64,000 bases of DNA, from contig NC_039510.1 in the NCBI RefSeq assembly GCF_003672135.1, forward strand, positions 2,666,001 through 2,730,000, written 5' to 3'. Source of the DNA: Ooceraea biroi (taxonomy: Eukaryota; Arthropoda; Insecta; Hymenoptera; Formicidae). Shown in pieces: positions 35,560-46,447 of the stretch. A model generated the notes under the pieces. The model had not been told where the DNA came from. It saw only the letters and a program-made list of their open reading frames with translations, and ran no database searches. The stretch's first letter is position 1, and every line of letters begins with the position of its first letter. Both the position numbers and the translations under genes were made by a program.

Positions 35560-38221
35560 CGATCTTGTTTAAAGCCTTAATTTTATAGCATTTGTCCAGA
35601 AAATTCATACTTTATATTGACTAAATGAGGCAAGCGATTTCCGCGATTCGCGATTCGCGGCGAAGGAAGAGAGAGAGCAAGAAATTAGTAGTTAACCGTC
35701 AGTAATGAACAATTTACGACATGTAATGATACAGGATAATACCGTGGTATTGACTGCAAATTTTTACAAATGATATGATGACGCACTTTGTATGTTTCAC
35801 GTATGAGACAATGACTATAATGATACTATAAGGCAGATACAACTAATTTCATAAATATAATTATTTAACTTTACCGGGAAGTTGTTTTTGAAGTGCGTTT
35901 CGAGCGATCAAAGTGACTATACACGTGAAAATTTACTGGAGAACGAAGATGTGTTGAATTAATCACGTGTCCACCACGTTGCCACGCGCAGCCGGTCTTT
36001 TGTGATGCTAATTAGTTTTCAATTAAGCTGGAGACTCGACCTATTCGTCTGACATCGATTAGTTCTCATCTCGTTTTAGGCGATTTCAGGTCCAAGAATT
36101 TTGTTGCATTCGCTTTTTCTGCCTGCCCTTCCAGGAGTAACTTTAATGTCAGATTATTGATTTTATGTACATAATAATGAATATATAATAGAACAATATA
36201 TATAATAAGCATAAATGAAAAAGAGTTTACAAAATGAAGGGAATAAATTTAATAACAATGTCTGTTCAAAGTTCAAAGGTTCAAGGTTTAAAGGATGCAG
36301 GATGAAGCTATGATAACTCTGTTTTTCTGTTCTCGCGTTTGCTGGCGCGAACAGGAAGTGACTAATCAATGATGATTTCGAAGTATATATCGCGCTGGCG
36401 AGATTCCTTTACATAAAATCATTCGCTTATAATCATGCAGGCTTCCGGGGTCTCCCTTAATTTGTTTATTGCCGCGTCGGCAGTAAACAAATTAAAAATA
36501 TTTATCATTAATTTTATCAGTATAATTTACTCTGTTCAGATAAAGTATTTTTCCATTACGATTTTTATCACTTGTTTACACCGCAGTTTTCGTGATACAA
36601 TTAAGCGATCATTGTAAAGAGAAATCACACACATTGACTTTCATGATATCAATATCATAAATATGATGTCATCCCTGAAAACAATTTTCTTACTATTAGG
36701 CATTGAATTAATAATAAAATATATTTATTTTTCATTTATTAAAAAACAATATTATAAAAATGTTGTAGATACAAAATTGATCACGTAATAATCACGAGAT
36801 GTTAATGCGATGATCCGAGCATGTCAATAAAGTGTTTACGTTGCTACGTATTCAGACAAATCTTCCACGAGCGGAAGCAAAGCATCGTCTAATCGCGCAA
36901 TTAGGAGTGTAGCTACGTGCTTATGTAAGAAATAAAAAACAATTAGTTATTCCGCTACTAATAATACGCGGTACGCATTAGTCCATATTAATTGCAATGT
37001 GGTTTCGAATATTCTCCACAGTCTTATGTATTAACTTACAATGATGCATTAACGTCGTCACATCAGAAAGATGTAATCATATTCTACTTTATTATTAAGT
37101 TTGTAAGGTTGTCTAAAAAGTCAACAGGAATATGTATAGCAAAAAAATTGGTAGACAAAATTTTTATATTTATAAATCATTTTATGTACAATATTATTTT
37201 TTTATATATTATAAACTGATATACTACATATATTATTTTAATCAGTACATTCGAGGCGGAGTTCACCTGTCTGCCTTCACTTATTTGAACTCGGAAGACC
37301 TTACCTTTCATTCAAGGAACAGGAACTACGGCCGGCGCCTCTTAGGAATGCATCTCTTTCTCGTGGTCTTTGGGATTTTATTCATACGATTTTGTGAATG
37401 ATGAACTCTGTGGTTGTGAACTCTGCTCCGAAATCTGACCAAGCGAAATCTTGCCATGTTATTTGCCGCGGCCAAAAGAAGCGTGAAAGATTCTTTCTCT
37501 TCTGGTTCTCACAATTGATAAAATGCTCGGATATATAAGCGTGAGAGAAACACAGTCGAGGAAACAGCGAACAATACCGTTCGCCTATCCTTTAAGGGCT
37601 TGAACCCGCTATATGATCACACGGTAGAAATTATTAGACATAGAATGCCTGACCTGTGTCAATCTGTGGTTCTGTACGTGTGTTTGTTGTTAAGAACTTC
37701 AGTAACCGCTTCTGCAATGAATTCAGTTTTCTTCTTTTTTCATGACTTCTACCATCTTTTAGACAGTTTAGATAGTTGTATAATTTTTACTTTTCAAACA
37801 ACACATACATTATCCTGAAGAAATATATTGAATAAATATATTGAAATCTTGCAATTTTTTGCTTTTTCTCTATATTTAGCGACTTATATAAATAAATAAA
37901 TTCGTAGTTAACAATTTTTTATTTATAACAATGTATAGTATGTATATAGTACTGTATGTATAATATTATGCCACGTATCGCTGTGCAGGTATCGCAGATC
38001 GTTCACGTCGCGGTCACTGTTGCCACCTGTTGTCGTGTGATGCAATTAATATTGTTTGCTCTTTACAAACATTTTGCTAAATTATCGGAATAAAACTCTT
38101 TAATAAGGAGATCTTTAATAATAAAAAAACATATAGGAAAATTAAAATATTGACATTCACACGAACACACACACACACACTTTTCAATGAACAAAGCTTT
38201 TGTCGTATATATAAAAAATTC
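35560..38221. other. Noncoding stretch right of the OBP array
   Basis: No gene recognised. A GC-richer block at 37250-37620 carries a plus-strand TATATAAG (37532-37539) with ACAGTC about 20 bases on; this is a weak promoter-like signal with no supported exon after it. The rest is AT-rich. Confidence 0.5.
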
Positions 38222-38223
38222 TA

Positions 38224-39523
38224 TTGGGTTGGCCAAAAAGTAATTGCGTTTTTTTTTTATATAAATAAAAGGCGAATTTTTCATGGGAAACAAAAACTTT
38301 ATTAAACAATATATTGTCCATTTTGTTTGATTATTTTTTGCCATTTTTCAGGCAACTTCATGATTCCGCGCTCAAAAAAGTTCTTATCTTTTTCAGCAAA
38401 AAACAATTCCAACAACGATTTGATATCCTCATCAGCAGTCAAGGTTTTACCATTCGAGGCGTTTTGCAAAGAACGAAACAAATGGTAATCTGATGGTGCC
38501 AGGTCTGGCGAATATGGTGGATGTGGTAACATCATGGTAACACATCCCATCCAAGCTGCAACAATTTTTGACGAGTGACCAAACTTGTACGTGGTCTAGC
38601 GTTATCATGGTGAAACACAACACCTTTGCGATTCACCAATTCTCGACGTTTCTGTTTGATGGCATCATTTAATTTATCCAGTTGACGACAGTATACGTCT
38701 GAATGAATGGTTTGATTCCTTGCAAGCAGCTCAAAATACACAATACCTTTAAAGTCCCACCAGACTGACAGCATAATCTTTCTTTGGTGAATATCTGCTT
38801 TTCAAGTGCTTTCAGCAGGTTCATCACGCTTGCTCCACGATCTTTTTCGTTTGACGTTGTTGTAGACGATCGATTTTTCGTCGCCTGTTATCATACGTTT
38901 CAAAAATGGATCATTTTCCTCACGTTTCAAAAGAGAATCGCAGATGTCAATACGCTTAGTGAGATGAATTTCTTTCAGCTCATGTGGTACCCAAATATCG
39001 AGCTTACTAATGTATCCAAGTCGTTTTAAATGGTTTTCAACACTCGATTTCGATATGTTAAGATTCTCAGCAATCTCTCGTGTCGTTAAACGCCGATTGG
39101 AATCGGTCAGTGCCTTTATTTTGTCATCGTCAATTTCGATTGGCCTTCCTGAGCGTGGCGCATCTTTCACATTAAAATCTCCAGATCGAAATTTAGTAAA
39201 CCAATTTTGACACTGCCGCAGTTTTAAAGCATCTTCGCCATATACATGACATAACTTTTTATGAGCTTGCACAGTGTTTTTCCCTTTTCGGAAGTAATAA
39301 AACAAAATATGAGGAAAATGTTCTTTTTGATTTTCCATTTTGAAATCGACGGCAAACAAACAATTGTTAACGAAATCGTGTACTTTCTTTCTCTAAAACA
39401 AGCTTGAACTGTGAGTTGTTAACCTACATAATGAATTTGCGGTTTAGAATGAAGTTAGTTACATTTCAAGACATGTATGTCCATCTATTGGAAAAAAACG
39501 CAATTACTTTTTGGCCAACCCAA
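38224..39523 (-). mobile_element. Full-length, inactivated mariner (copy 2)
   Basis: A 1300-bp element flanked by TA (38222-38223 and 39524-39525). Both inverted ends read TTGGGTTGGCCAAAAAGT and match over about 30 bp. Same orientation as copy 1 (18777-20074), 19.4 kb away, and nearly identical to it, so both are recent insertions. Confidence 0.95.
38302..39359 (-). pseudogene. Broken mariner transposase (copy 2)
   Basis: Same three-part structure as copy 1: open N-terminal part from 39359 to an in-frame TGA at 38804-38802, a middle segment with HHDNARP, then an 11-bp insertion (38530-38540) shifting the frame before YSPDLAPSDYHLF. It retains Trp in the N-terminal QNWFTKF motif, where copy 1 has Ser, so copy 2 is slightly closer to the ancestral form. 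Confidence 0.93.
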
Positions 39524-39525
39524 TA

Positions 39526-41389
39526 AATACTATAAAAACTGAATATGTAAAATATATAAATAATCGCAATAATTTGAAATTGTTGATATGATCTTTCATG
39601 CTATAACATACATAACATGTAGTCATATTGCAGAATGCGTGCAATGCATTGTAGTGCTGATTGATCTCGATTAAAATCGACTCGCTTGCGAAATCGTTTG
39701 AACAATCCTGAACGATGATGCAATGGATATATGTTCTACAGTATTTGTTTTTGTTAGCAAAATTAGCAATAACTATTAAAGGAAATTATGTTGAAAAATA
39801 GATAAATTGTTACATTGATTGAATAAGTCGTTTTTCAACTATTACTTGTTTCTTTATTTATTGTGAATAAACCTCGTACGTATCACATGTGCACAAAAGT
39901 GTATTAATGATTAAATTTCATTAATAACTAGCTGGCGCTTGTTCCTCGCGCTCGGTATATTTGGAAAATATAAAGCATAAAGAACGTATTTTTTTGCGAC
40001 GCGCACATTTTTAGAAGTTGCAAGATGATTGCACATAGTCTATGTTACTCAGGAAGATCTAAGCTATCCACCAGTGAAAGAATTTTTCAAATCGGTTTAG
40101 TAGTTTCTGAGATTACCTCGAACAATGGAACAAACTTTACCTTTTTACTATATTAGTATGATATATTAAATTTATTTACTCTGAATTAATTGATCTATAT
40201 TTTTTGGGTACAATAGAAAAATATAAATTTTAGATACATTCCGTATAACTTGTTGGAGATAAATGAATAGCGCGTGTACTGCTTGCTTTACTATTGCTCT
40301 CACGAGAGTTATGTTTGATTCGTTTCAAAGCGGACGAACGCGGAAACTATTGTCTTGCGTAATAATATTATGGTAAAGTATAATTGCGCGATTATCTTTT
40401 TACGATAATAATTATCTGGTCGGCTTCCACGTAATGTTTATTCCATTGGATTTTAGTACGTGTGAACGGGAAAATTCATATGGAAGAATCCAACAGAACT
40501 AAACAAGAAAATTTGCTATTACAAATAAGAGATTTTAATACGCATTGTTAACTTTGTTAAGATAACTACGATTTATTACTGCTTGCTTCGACATTATTTT
40601 CGAGATAATACTTTTACAAGATTAGGGGTTGATAATAAGGAGTTGCTAGATCATCTCTTTTTGCACGAAACGAGGGGTAGATTCAATAGTTTCTCAATAG
40701 TTTCTTGTAGAAATGTGGCCGTGCTAAATTTCGACCGATTAGGCATAAGTAAGAATAGTGAAATATTTATACTAAAATACAGATTAATTGTGTAAATAAA
40801 GATTTTTGATATTTTCAATCAAATTTAATTTAATTCATTGAGCTTAGAGTTTAGCATCGTTTTTATAAATTTTATTTCATATAGTTTATAGTTAATAAAA
40901 CTAATTATAATGAGTTAAATGAAAAGGTTTATTCAATTAAGACATGCAGGATTTATGCCTTAAAGGAAGTTAGAATATTTCGTCGTGGGAATCGTCAAGG
41001 CTGCGACCTTTCTGAGGAAAATAATGAACTCGGAAAGAATTCACACCGATGCGGTGGAAGAAAGAAACTTAACGAGAATAATTCGTAAATAAATCATGAC
41101 GAGTATTTATGTTCGCTTATGCGTTTGAAAAGTATGAGGAAGTTTTTAATACATTTTGAAGTCAAAAATGTACATTGTAAACAAACTCTAATTCTTTTCA
41201 AGAATCACATATTCTCACATATGTATTATACATGTGCATATGTATAAACACATCTTTATCTGCCAACGTTTTCCATATTGTGAGAGCGAGAGCAATAATT
41301 TAGTTTAGGACTTATCGTTTAACAAATTATATCCAATAATATGTATATATACATGTATTTTAATTATTACTGTTTCTTCTTTGTTACAG
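39526..41389. other. AT-rich noncoding stretch
   Basis: I see no gene, transposon or clear regulatory signal here. Confidence 0.5.
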
Positions 41390-41620
41390 GTAGACGTTTA
41401 CACGAGTGACATGGATCTTCTGCTCCAAAAGTGTTTTATTTTTCATTAAATAAAAAATATGATAAATCTTTGACAAAGCTTACCGCAAAATGTAATGCAA
41501 AATTATTATGTAAAATTATACATAAATTGAAGTGCAAAGATGACGTCACTGATTCAAAGGGATTATGGGTCTCAAAGGAAGAGGGAATCCACCGGCAGCA
41601 CTACGTCCAACTATCTATTA
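41390..41620 (+). CDS. Start-codon exon of an unrecognised plus-strand gene (partial)
   Basis: Function unknown. A strong acceptor, TTTCTTCTTTGTTACAG, ends at 41389. After a 5'UTR of 150 bases with several short upstream ORFs (one is ATG 41411 to TAA 41449), an ATG at 41540 in the context GCAAAGATGACG opens 27 codons, MTSLIQRDYGSQRKRESTGS and then TTSNYLL. These end at the donor CTATTA|GTGAGT (41620/41621). The Ser/Thr/Arg-rich, non-repetitive peptide looks like a real disordered N-terminus. The phase (0) matches the exon at 51079-51152, which would follow after a 9.5-kb intron. I cannot name the protein. Confidence 0.45.
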
Positions 41621-44279
41621 GTGAGTACTATTTACATTATTAATAATTACAGAGTCACTGTTTAAATAGAGGACAGTAAACCATAAAGAGTACCTAGAAA
41701 ACCATTTATTTTTTCAATTAAAACTTTTTGTATTGTATTAGTTGGTCCATTGTTTCTCAACACCCTGTAGAGGATGATTCGCACGTGTCTCAACTCGAAT
41801 ATTGCGCAGAAAGCCGGGATGCGAATAAGCGCGCGTCCTTTGCTTCGCGAGAGAGGAAATTGCGTGGCGCACGAGAGAAACTGACGCCATTTGTCACGAG
41901 ACGGCGAAGGGAACGGCGAACGGTGTTTCGGCGGGCATGGAAAAACTTTTTTTCCGACACGACGCCGTCACCCCGTGTCTTTTTGCGCTATTATCGGCGC
42001 CGTCCTTCGTTTTGATTACTCGTGCGTGTGCTTATGTTATATTATTTCTATTTTTTATCTTCCCATGCCTTCCCAGCACGAGCCGAGAATTCAGAATTCA
42101 ACGTCTCCGCAAGAGTTTGCATAACATTGCAATTTTTTATGAACACAAGGAGATAGGAGGGATGAAGATAAAAATGAGGAATCAAAAAGAGGAATTTTGA
42201 AATAAATGTGAAGAATATGAATGTATTAGGGAACGATTGTACGGGATTCTCTAAATCATCCAAGCTGGAGAGCTTTATAAATTGTTTAAATAATTTACAT
42301 ACATACATGTAAATATAAAAAGAAAACGTAGAAATCATATAAAATATAAAAATGAAACTAAATGCATACAGTAAAAGAGTATTTTAATTAAATTAAAAGT
42401 TAACTTATTTAATTAATTCAATGAAAAATTACAATGCAAAATAGTATTTTAAGGTAATAGTAGAGAAAATAATAATAATAATGAAATATTAAGCTTATTA
42501 AAATGTTTAGAGAAAAATAATAGGTATATTAAGATTATTAAATGCATTTCGTGGTTGTATCAGGAATTATGTTTTCATATTATTGCATTTTCATCTTTCT
42601 GATCTCAAATATTATTCATGTTTTTTTATTTATAAATCGTTGAATACGAAGATTATTTCCGTCGCGATTGAAAATCAGCTATCGGTAAAAAAATGGATTC
42701 TTACGAAACGGTGGTCCCGCACAGGATATATTCGGGCGATCCATCATATTTTGAAAATCACCCCCGAGCCACTCTGCGGGCCGGAAATGAAAGGGAAACA
42801 TCGCGAACATTAATTCTACAAAGGTGCGATATCTCGCGTCCCGGCACGACGTATGACGAAATTTGCATTAAACTAGGGATTTCGTCGACTTCGCCATATT
42901 TCGTCACAAATCTCTCCTCGACGCTACAATGGTATTTTATTTTCTCCTCCGGAATACTTCTCCTCTCTGCTTACTTTTCATATACGTATATACCTGTCGT
43001 TATGTATTTATAATTTTTTCCTTATACCGTGTGTGTCTAGTATTTGTTTATTTATATTTGCATTTAGTTTGTTATAATTTATATTTTATAATGAAAAAAG
43101 GAATCTATAAGAATTTCGACATGTCGAATTATAGATGAAATTTTTTGTCCTCATACTGTGTTCAATAATAAATGTTTTAATGTAAAATGTTTCACGCCCG
43201 TATATATGTTAAATAGTGGAGGGACTACGTGGGGTCACAATAAAACTACTCGTGAATATTCAGTGGAACATTAACTTGTGCATAGCTTACCCGTTTGAGA
43301 GTGAAGACCATCTGCTCTTATCCACGCATCGAGTTAAGCGTTTTTAAACTGTTGGGACTGCGGGGTAAGGCTACCAATAGAAAGGGAGTAGTGATGGAAA
43401 TATCTCATCATACTTCAGCTTAATCGTGTAGACAGCTTACTTCATACATGAGTTCGGATAATTGCAGAGATTTTACAAATAAAATATTTACGAGAAGCGA
43501 TATGTTGATTACCAAAACTTTGATATATTAATTATGCAAAATAATTTTGATATTTTTCTCTGTCAACGTCGTAAGTTTACAACAACCAACTATAGGATCC
43601 TGGGGACGACTGATCCCCTTTAAGTCGTTGAATAAAGGCGCACTTCGTGCATGGCAAAAATAATCCAGAGTAAAGATCGCTGTATATTTTGCGTGGAAGT
43701 TTCAACTTTTAGCATTGCCACATTGCGCCCTTCCAAATAATTTGACATCGTTTTAAGTTGATTGAAACAAAGATTTATTGTAATGGAATATCTCTCGCGT
43801 TTCCTACTTTTTCGAGTCTATTGAATTACCCTTCCAATCTTGTAATGTAGAAAAGTGTTTGTAGATTTATAATATTAATATGGAAAATTTTAATAATAAA
43901 AGTAAAAGATCATCAAATCATGAAATCACTATCATCAATAAATTTTAGAGTATTTGAAAACATTTTCATTACTATACACAAAGTGTGCGTGCACGCATAT
44001 ATGTATAATCATTTATAGAAATATTTAGTCATAATTAATTTTTAAAATATATCACACATATAATAAACATTATTTAATTTTTGCAGCAGCTTTTATATTT
44101 ATCAAATTTCTATATAAATTAATTATTTTTCTACACTAACTAATATATTATTTAATCGTTCATTATAATACATTATAATTCACATAATACAATATAATTC
44201 ATTCTCATGTCTTTTCTTTCTTTCACACACATAACTCATACACAATGCGACATGCGTTTCCTGTATCCACGCGTGTATA
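41621..44279. other. Noncoding stretch, probably intronic
   Basis: No exon or transposon recognised. GC-richer islands lie at about 41750-42020 and 42690-42920 without splice-bounded reading frames. Confidence 0.45.
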
Positions 44280-44563
44280 CAGGGTGAGGCACCTAAAACA
44301 AGCCACCTGAATATCTCGGCTGTTATTGGTGATAGAAAAAAATGTATCAGACCAAACTTGCATGGTTTCGAGGGACACATAATTTGTTCTAAATAATTTT
44401 TTATTAGGTGGACGCGTAGTAGTCATATGAAGGTTAACTTCGTTTTTTTAAATGGTATGATATGTTTTTTTACGTACCATCTAGTAGAGCGTTTGAAGAT
44501 GCGCACATTGATCTACGTGTCAAAATCATTCAAGGTCACTGAAGGCTAAAATTTCTAAGTGCT

Positions 44564-44870
44564 AGAACTTTTTCATTTCTGAGTTTACGGTATTTTCAAT
44601 AGCAGAGAACTCTAGGCAATATAAAAAATAATGATATCATCGACTCGGAACTCTTCTGAGAGGAAAACAATTTTGCACTCGAGAACTTTTTCATTTCTGA
44701 GTTTACGGTATTTTTAATAGCAGAGAACTCTAGGCAATATAAAAATTAATGATAACAACAACTCAGAACTTCGCGGAAAAAGAAAAACTTTCTAAGGGCT
44801 AGAACTTTTTCATTTCTGAGTTTATAGTATTTTTAATAGCAGAGAATTCTAGGCAATATAAAGTAAATTA
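44564..44870. repeat. Three tandem units inside the foldback element
   Basis: The motif beginning AGAACTTTTTCATTTCTGAG recurs at 44564, 44682 and 44801 (period 118-119 bp). Each unit continues through ATAGCAGAGAA(C/T)TCTAGGC. The third unit is shorter. Confidence 0.9.
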
Positions 44871-45043
44871 TTTTCCCTTGCAGTTGGCCTTCAGTGACCT
44901 TGAATGATTTTGACCCGTAGATCAATGTGCGCATCTTCAAACGCTCTACTAGATGGTACGTAAAAAAACATATCATACCATTTAAAAAAACGAAGTTAAC
45001 CTTCATATGACCACTACGCGTCCACCTAATAAAAAACTATTTA

Positions 45044-46331
45044 TTGGGTTGTTCGGAAAGTTATTTCGTTTTTTCAAGGAAAAATGAAAGGCGGTTTTTT
45101 CATATTTAGAAAAAATTTTATTCAGTGATGTATTGGCCATTTTGTTCCGCTACCTTTCGCCATCTTTCTGGCAACTTTAAGATTCCACGCTCATAGAAGT
45201 CCTTCTCCTTATTGACAAAAAATTGAAGCAAGTGATTTTTGACGCCTTCATTTGAATCGAAGTTTACATTGTTCAAAGAATTTTGTAGAGACCGGAACAA
45301 ATGGTAATCGGATGGTGCCAGATCAGGAGAGTATGGTGGGTGTGGTAGCACATCCCATCCAAGCTGTAAAAGCTTCTGGCGAGTGACCAAACTTGTGTGT
45401 GGTCTGGCATTGTCGTGATGGAATACGACACCTTTCCTATTCGCCAATTCTGGTCGCTTCTGCTTGATGGCAGCATCCAATTCATCCAGCTGACGACAAT
45501 ACACTTTCGAATCAATCGTCTGGTTGCTTGATAGTAACTCGAAAAATACGATTCCCTTCCAATCCCACCATACAGAAAGCATGATCTTCTTTTGATGAAT
45601 ATCTGCCTTGGATGTCGATTGAGCAGGTTCATCTTGCCTGGACCATGATCGTTTTCGCTTAACATTGTTGTAAACAATCAATTTTTCATCTCCAGTTATG
45701 ATTCGCTTCAAAAATGGTTCATTTTCTTCACGTTTCAACAATGAATCGCAGATGGTAATGCGTCGAATCAAGTCAATTTCCTTTAAATCGTGTGGAACCC
45801 AAATATCGAGCTTTGAAACGAATCCAAGGCGTTTCAAATAATCGTAAACGGTCGAATTCGATAAATTTAACTTTTCAGCAATTTCGCGTGTTGTTATGCG
45901 ACGGTTTGCATCCACCAGAGCCTTTATTTTCTCGTCATTAGCTTTAATTGGCCGACCTGAACGTGGTGCATCTTTCAAATCGAAATTTCCAGTACGAAAT
46001 TTCGAAAACCAATTCTGATACTGACGTTCACTCAGTACATCTTCTCCGTACACGGTACACAATTTTTTTCTCGCTTGCACTGCATTTTTGCCCTTTCGGT
46101 AGTAAAAAAGCAAAATATTACGAAAATGCTCACTTTGATTTTCCATGTTTGACGTGATGCCAAAAAACAATTACTTGACAGATCGCAACACAATAAGATA
46201 CTAAATGACGTCTGAAATGTCAGTTGTCAAAATATAAAACGAATTTGCCGCTTAGAGTAAGGTTAAGTATCGAGGAACGCGACTAACGACATCGCTTTGT
46301 GAAAAACGAAATTACTTTCCGAACAACCCAA
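45044..46331 (-). mobile_element. Apparently intact mariner, nested in the foldback element
   Basis: A 1288-bp element with inverted ends TTGGGTTGTTCGGAAAGT (left) and TTGGGTTGTTCGGAAAGT (right, read inward), flanked by TA (45042-45043 and 46332-46333). It differs clearly from copies 1 and 2 and is a separate but related lineage. Its transposase is open throughout. Confidence 0.95.
45118..46146 (-). CDS. Mariner transposase, intact
   Basis: Cut-and-paste DNA transposase acting at TA targets. The start is taken at 46146 (MENQSEHF), the usual mariner N-terminus, giving 342 residues; the frame is open from an in-frame Met 8 codons upstream (46170). It has N-terminal helix-turn-helix DNA-binding motifs (about 1-110), WVPHDL (116-121), and the catalytic triad Asp153 (TGDEK), Asp245 (HHDNARPHT) and Asp280 (APSDYHLF). 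The last two are separated by 34 residues, the DD34D signature, and YSPDL is present. Length matches the family norm (about 345). No stop or frameshift is seen. GDEKL replaces the more usual GDEKW. This is the only copy in the window that could make active enzyme. Confidence 0.93.
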   Translation of the reverse strand: MENQSEHFRNILLFYYRKGKNAVQARKKLCTVYGEDVLSERQYQNWFSKFRTGNFDLKDAPRSGRPIKANDEKIKALVDANRRITTREIAEKLNLSNSTVYDYLKRLGFVSKLDIWVPHDLKEIDLIRRITICDSLLKREENEPFLKRIITGDEKLIVYNNVKRKRSWSRQDEPAQSTSKADIHQKKIMLSVWWDWKGIVFFELLSSNQTIDSKVYCRQLDELDAAIKQKRPELANRKGVVFHHDNARPHTSLVTRQKLLQLGWDVLPHPPYSPDLAPSDYHLFRSLQNSLNNVNFDSNEGVKNHLLQFFVNKEKDFYERGILKLPERWRKVAEQNGQYITE

Positions 46332-46447
46332 TAGAACAAATTATGTGTCCCTCGAAACCATGCAAGTTTGGTCTGACACATATTTTTCTATCACCAATAA
46401 CAGCCGAGATATTCAGGTGGCCTGTTTTAGGTGCCTCACCCTGTATA

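Larger units (their letters stand above)
44280..46443. mobile_element. Foldback element interrupted by a mariner
   Basis: Ends CAGGGTGAGGCACCTAAAACA are inverted and flanked by TATA (44276-44279 and 46444-46447). The left arm is 44280-44546 (267 bp). The right arm is 44887-45043 plus 46334-46443; once the mariner and one TA copy are taken out it is also 267 bp. The centre (44547-44886) carries tandem repeats. No transposase is encoded, so it depends on enzymes in trans. The uninterrupted element would be about 874 bp. Family is unassigned. Confidence 0.85.

Noticed and set aside
37528..37620. TATA-like promoter on the plus strand
   Set aside because: TATATAAG with ACAGTC is at suboptimal spacing and nothing downstream looks like an exon; kept only as a note.
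43290..43400. Segment with faint resemblance to 5S rRNA (GAAGACCAT, GAGTTAAGCG)
   Set aside because: The matches are scattered, and no full 5S box structure or terminal stem can be traced.
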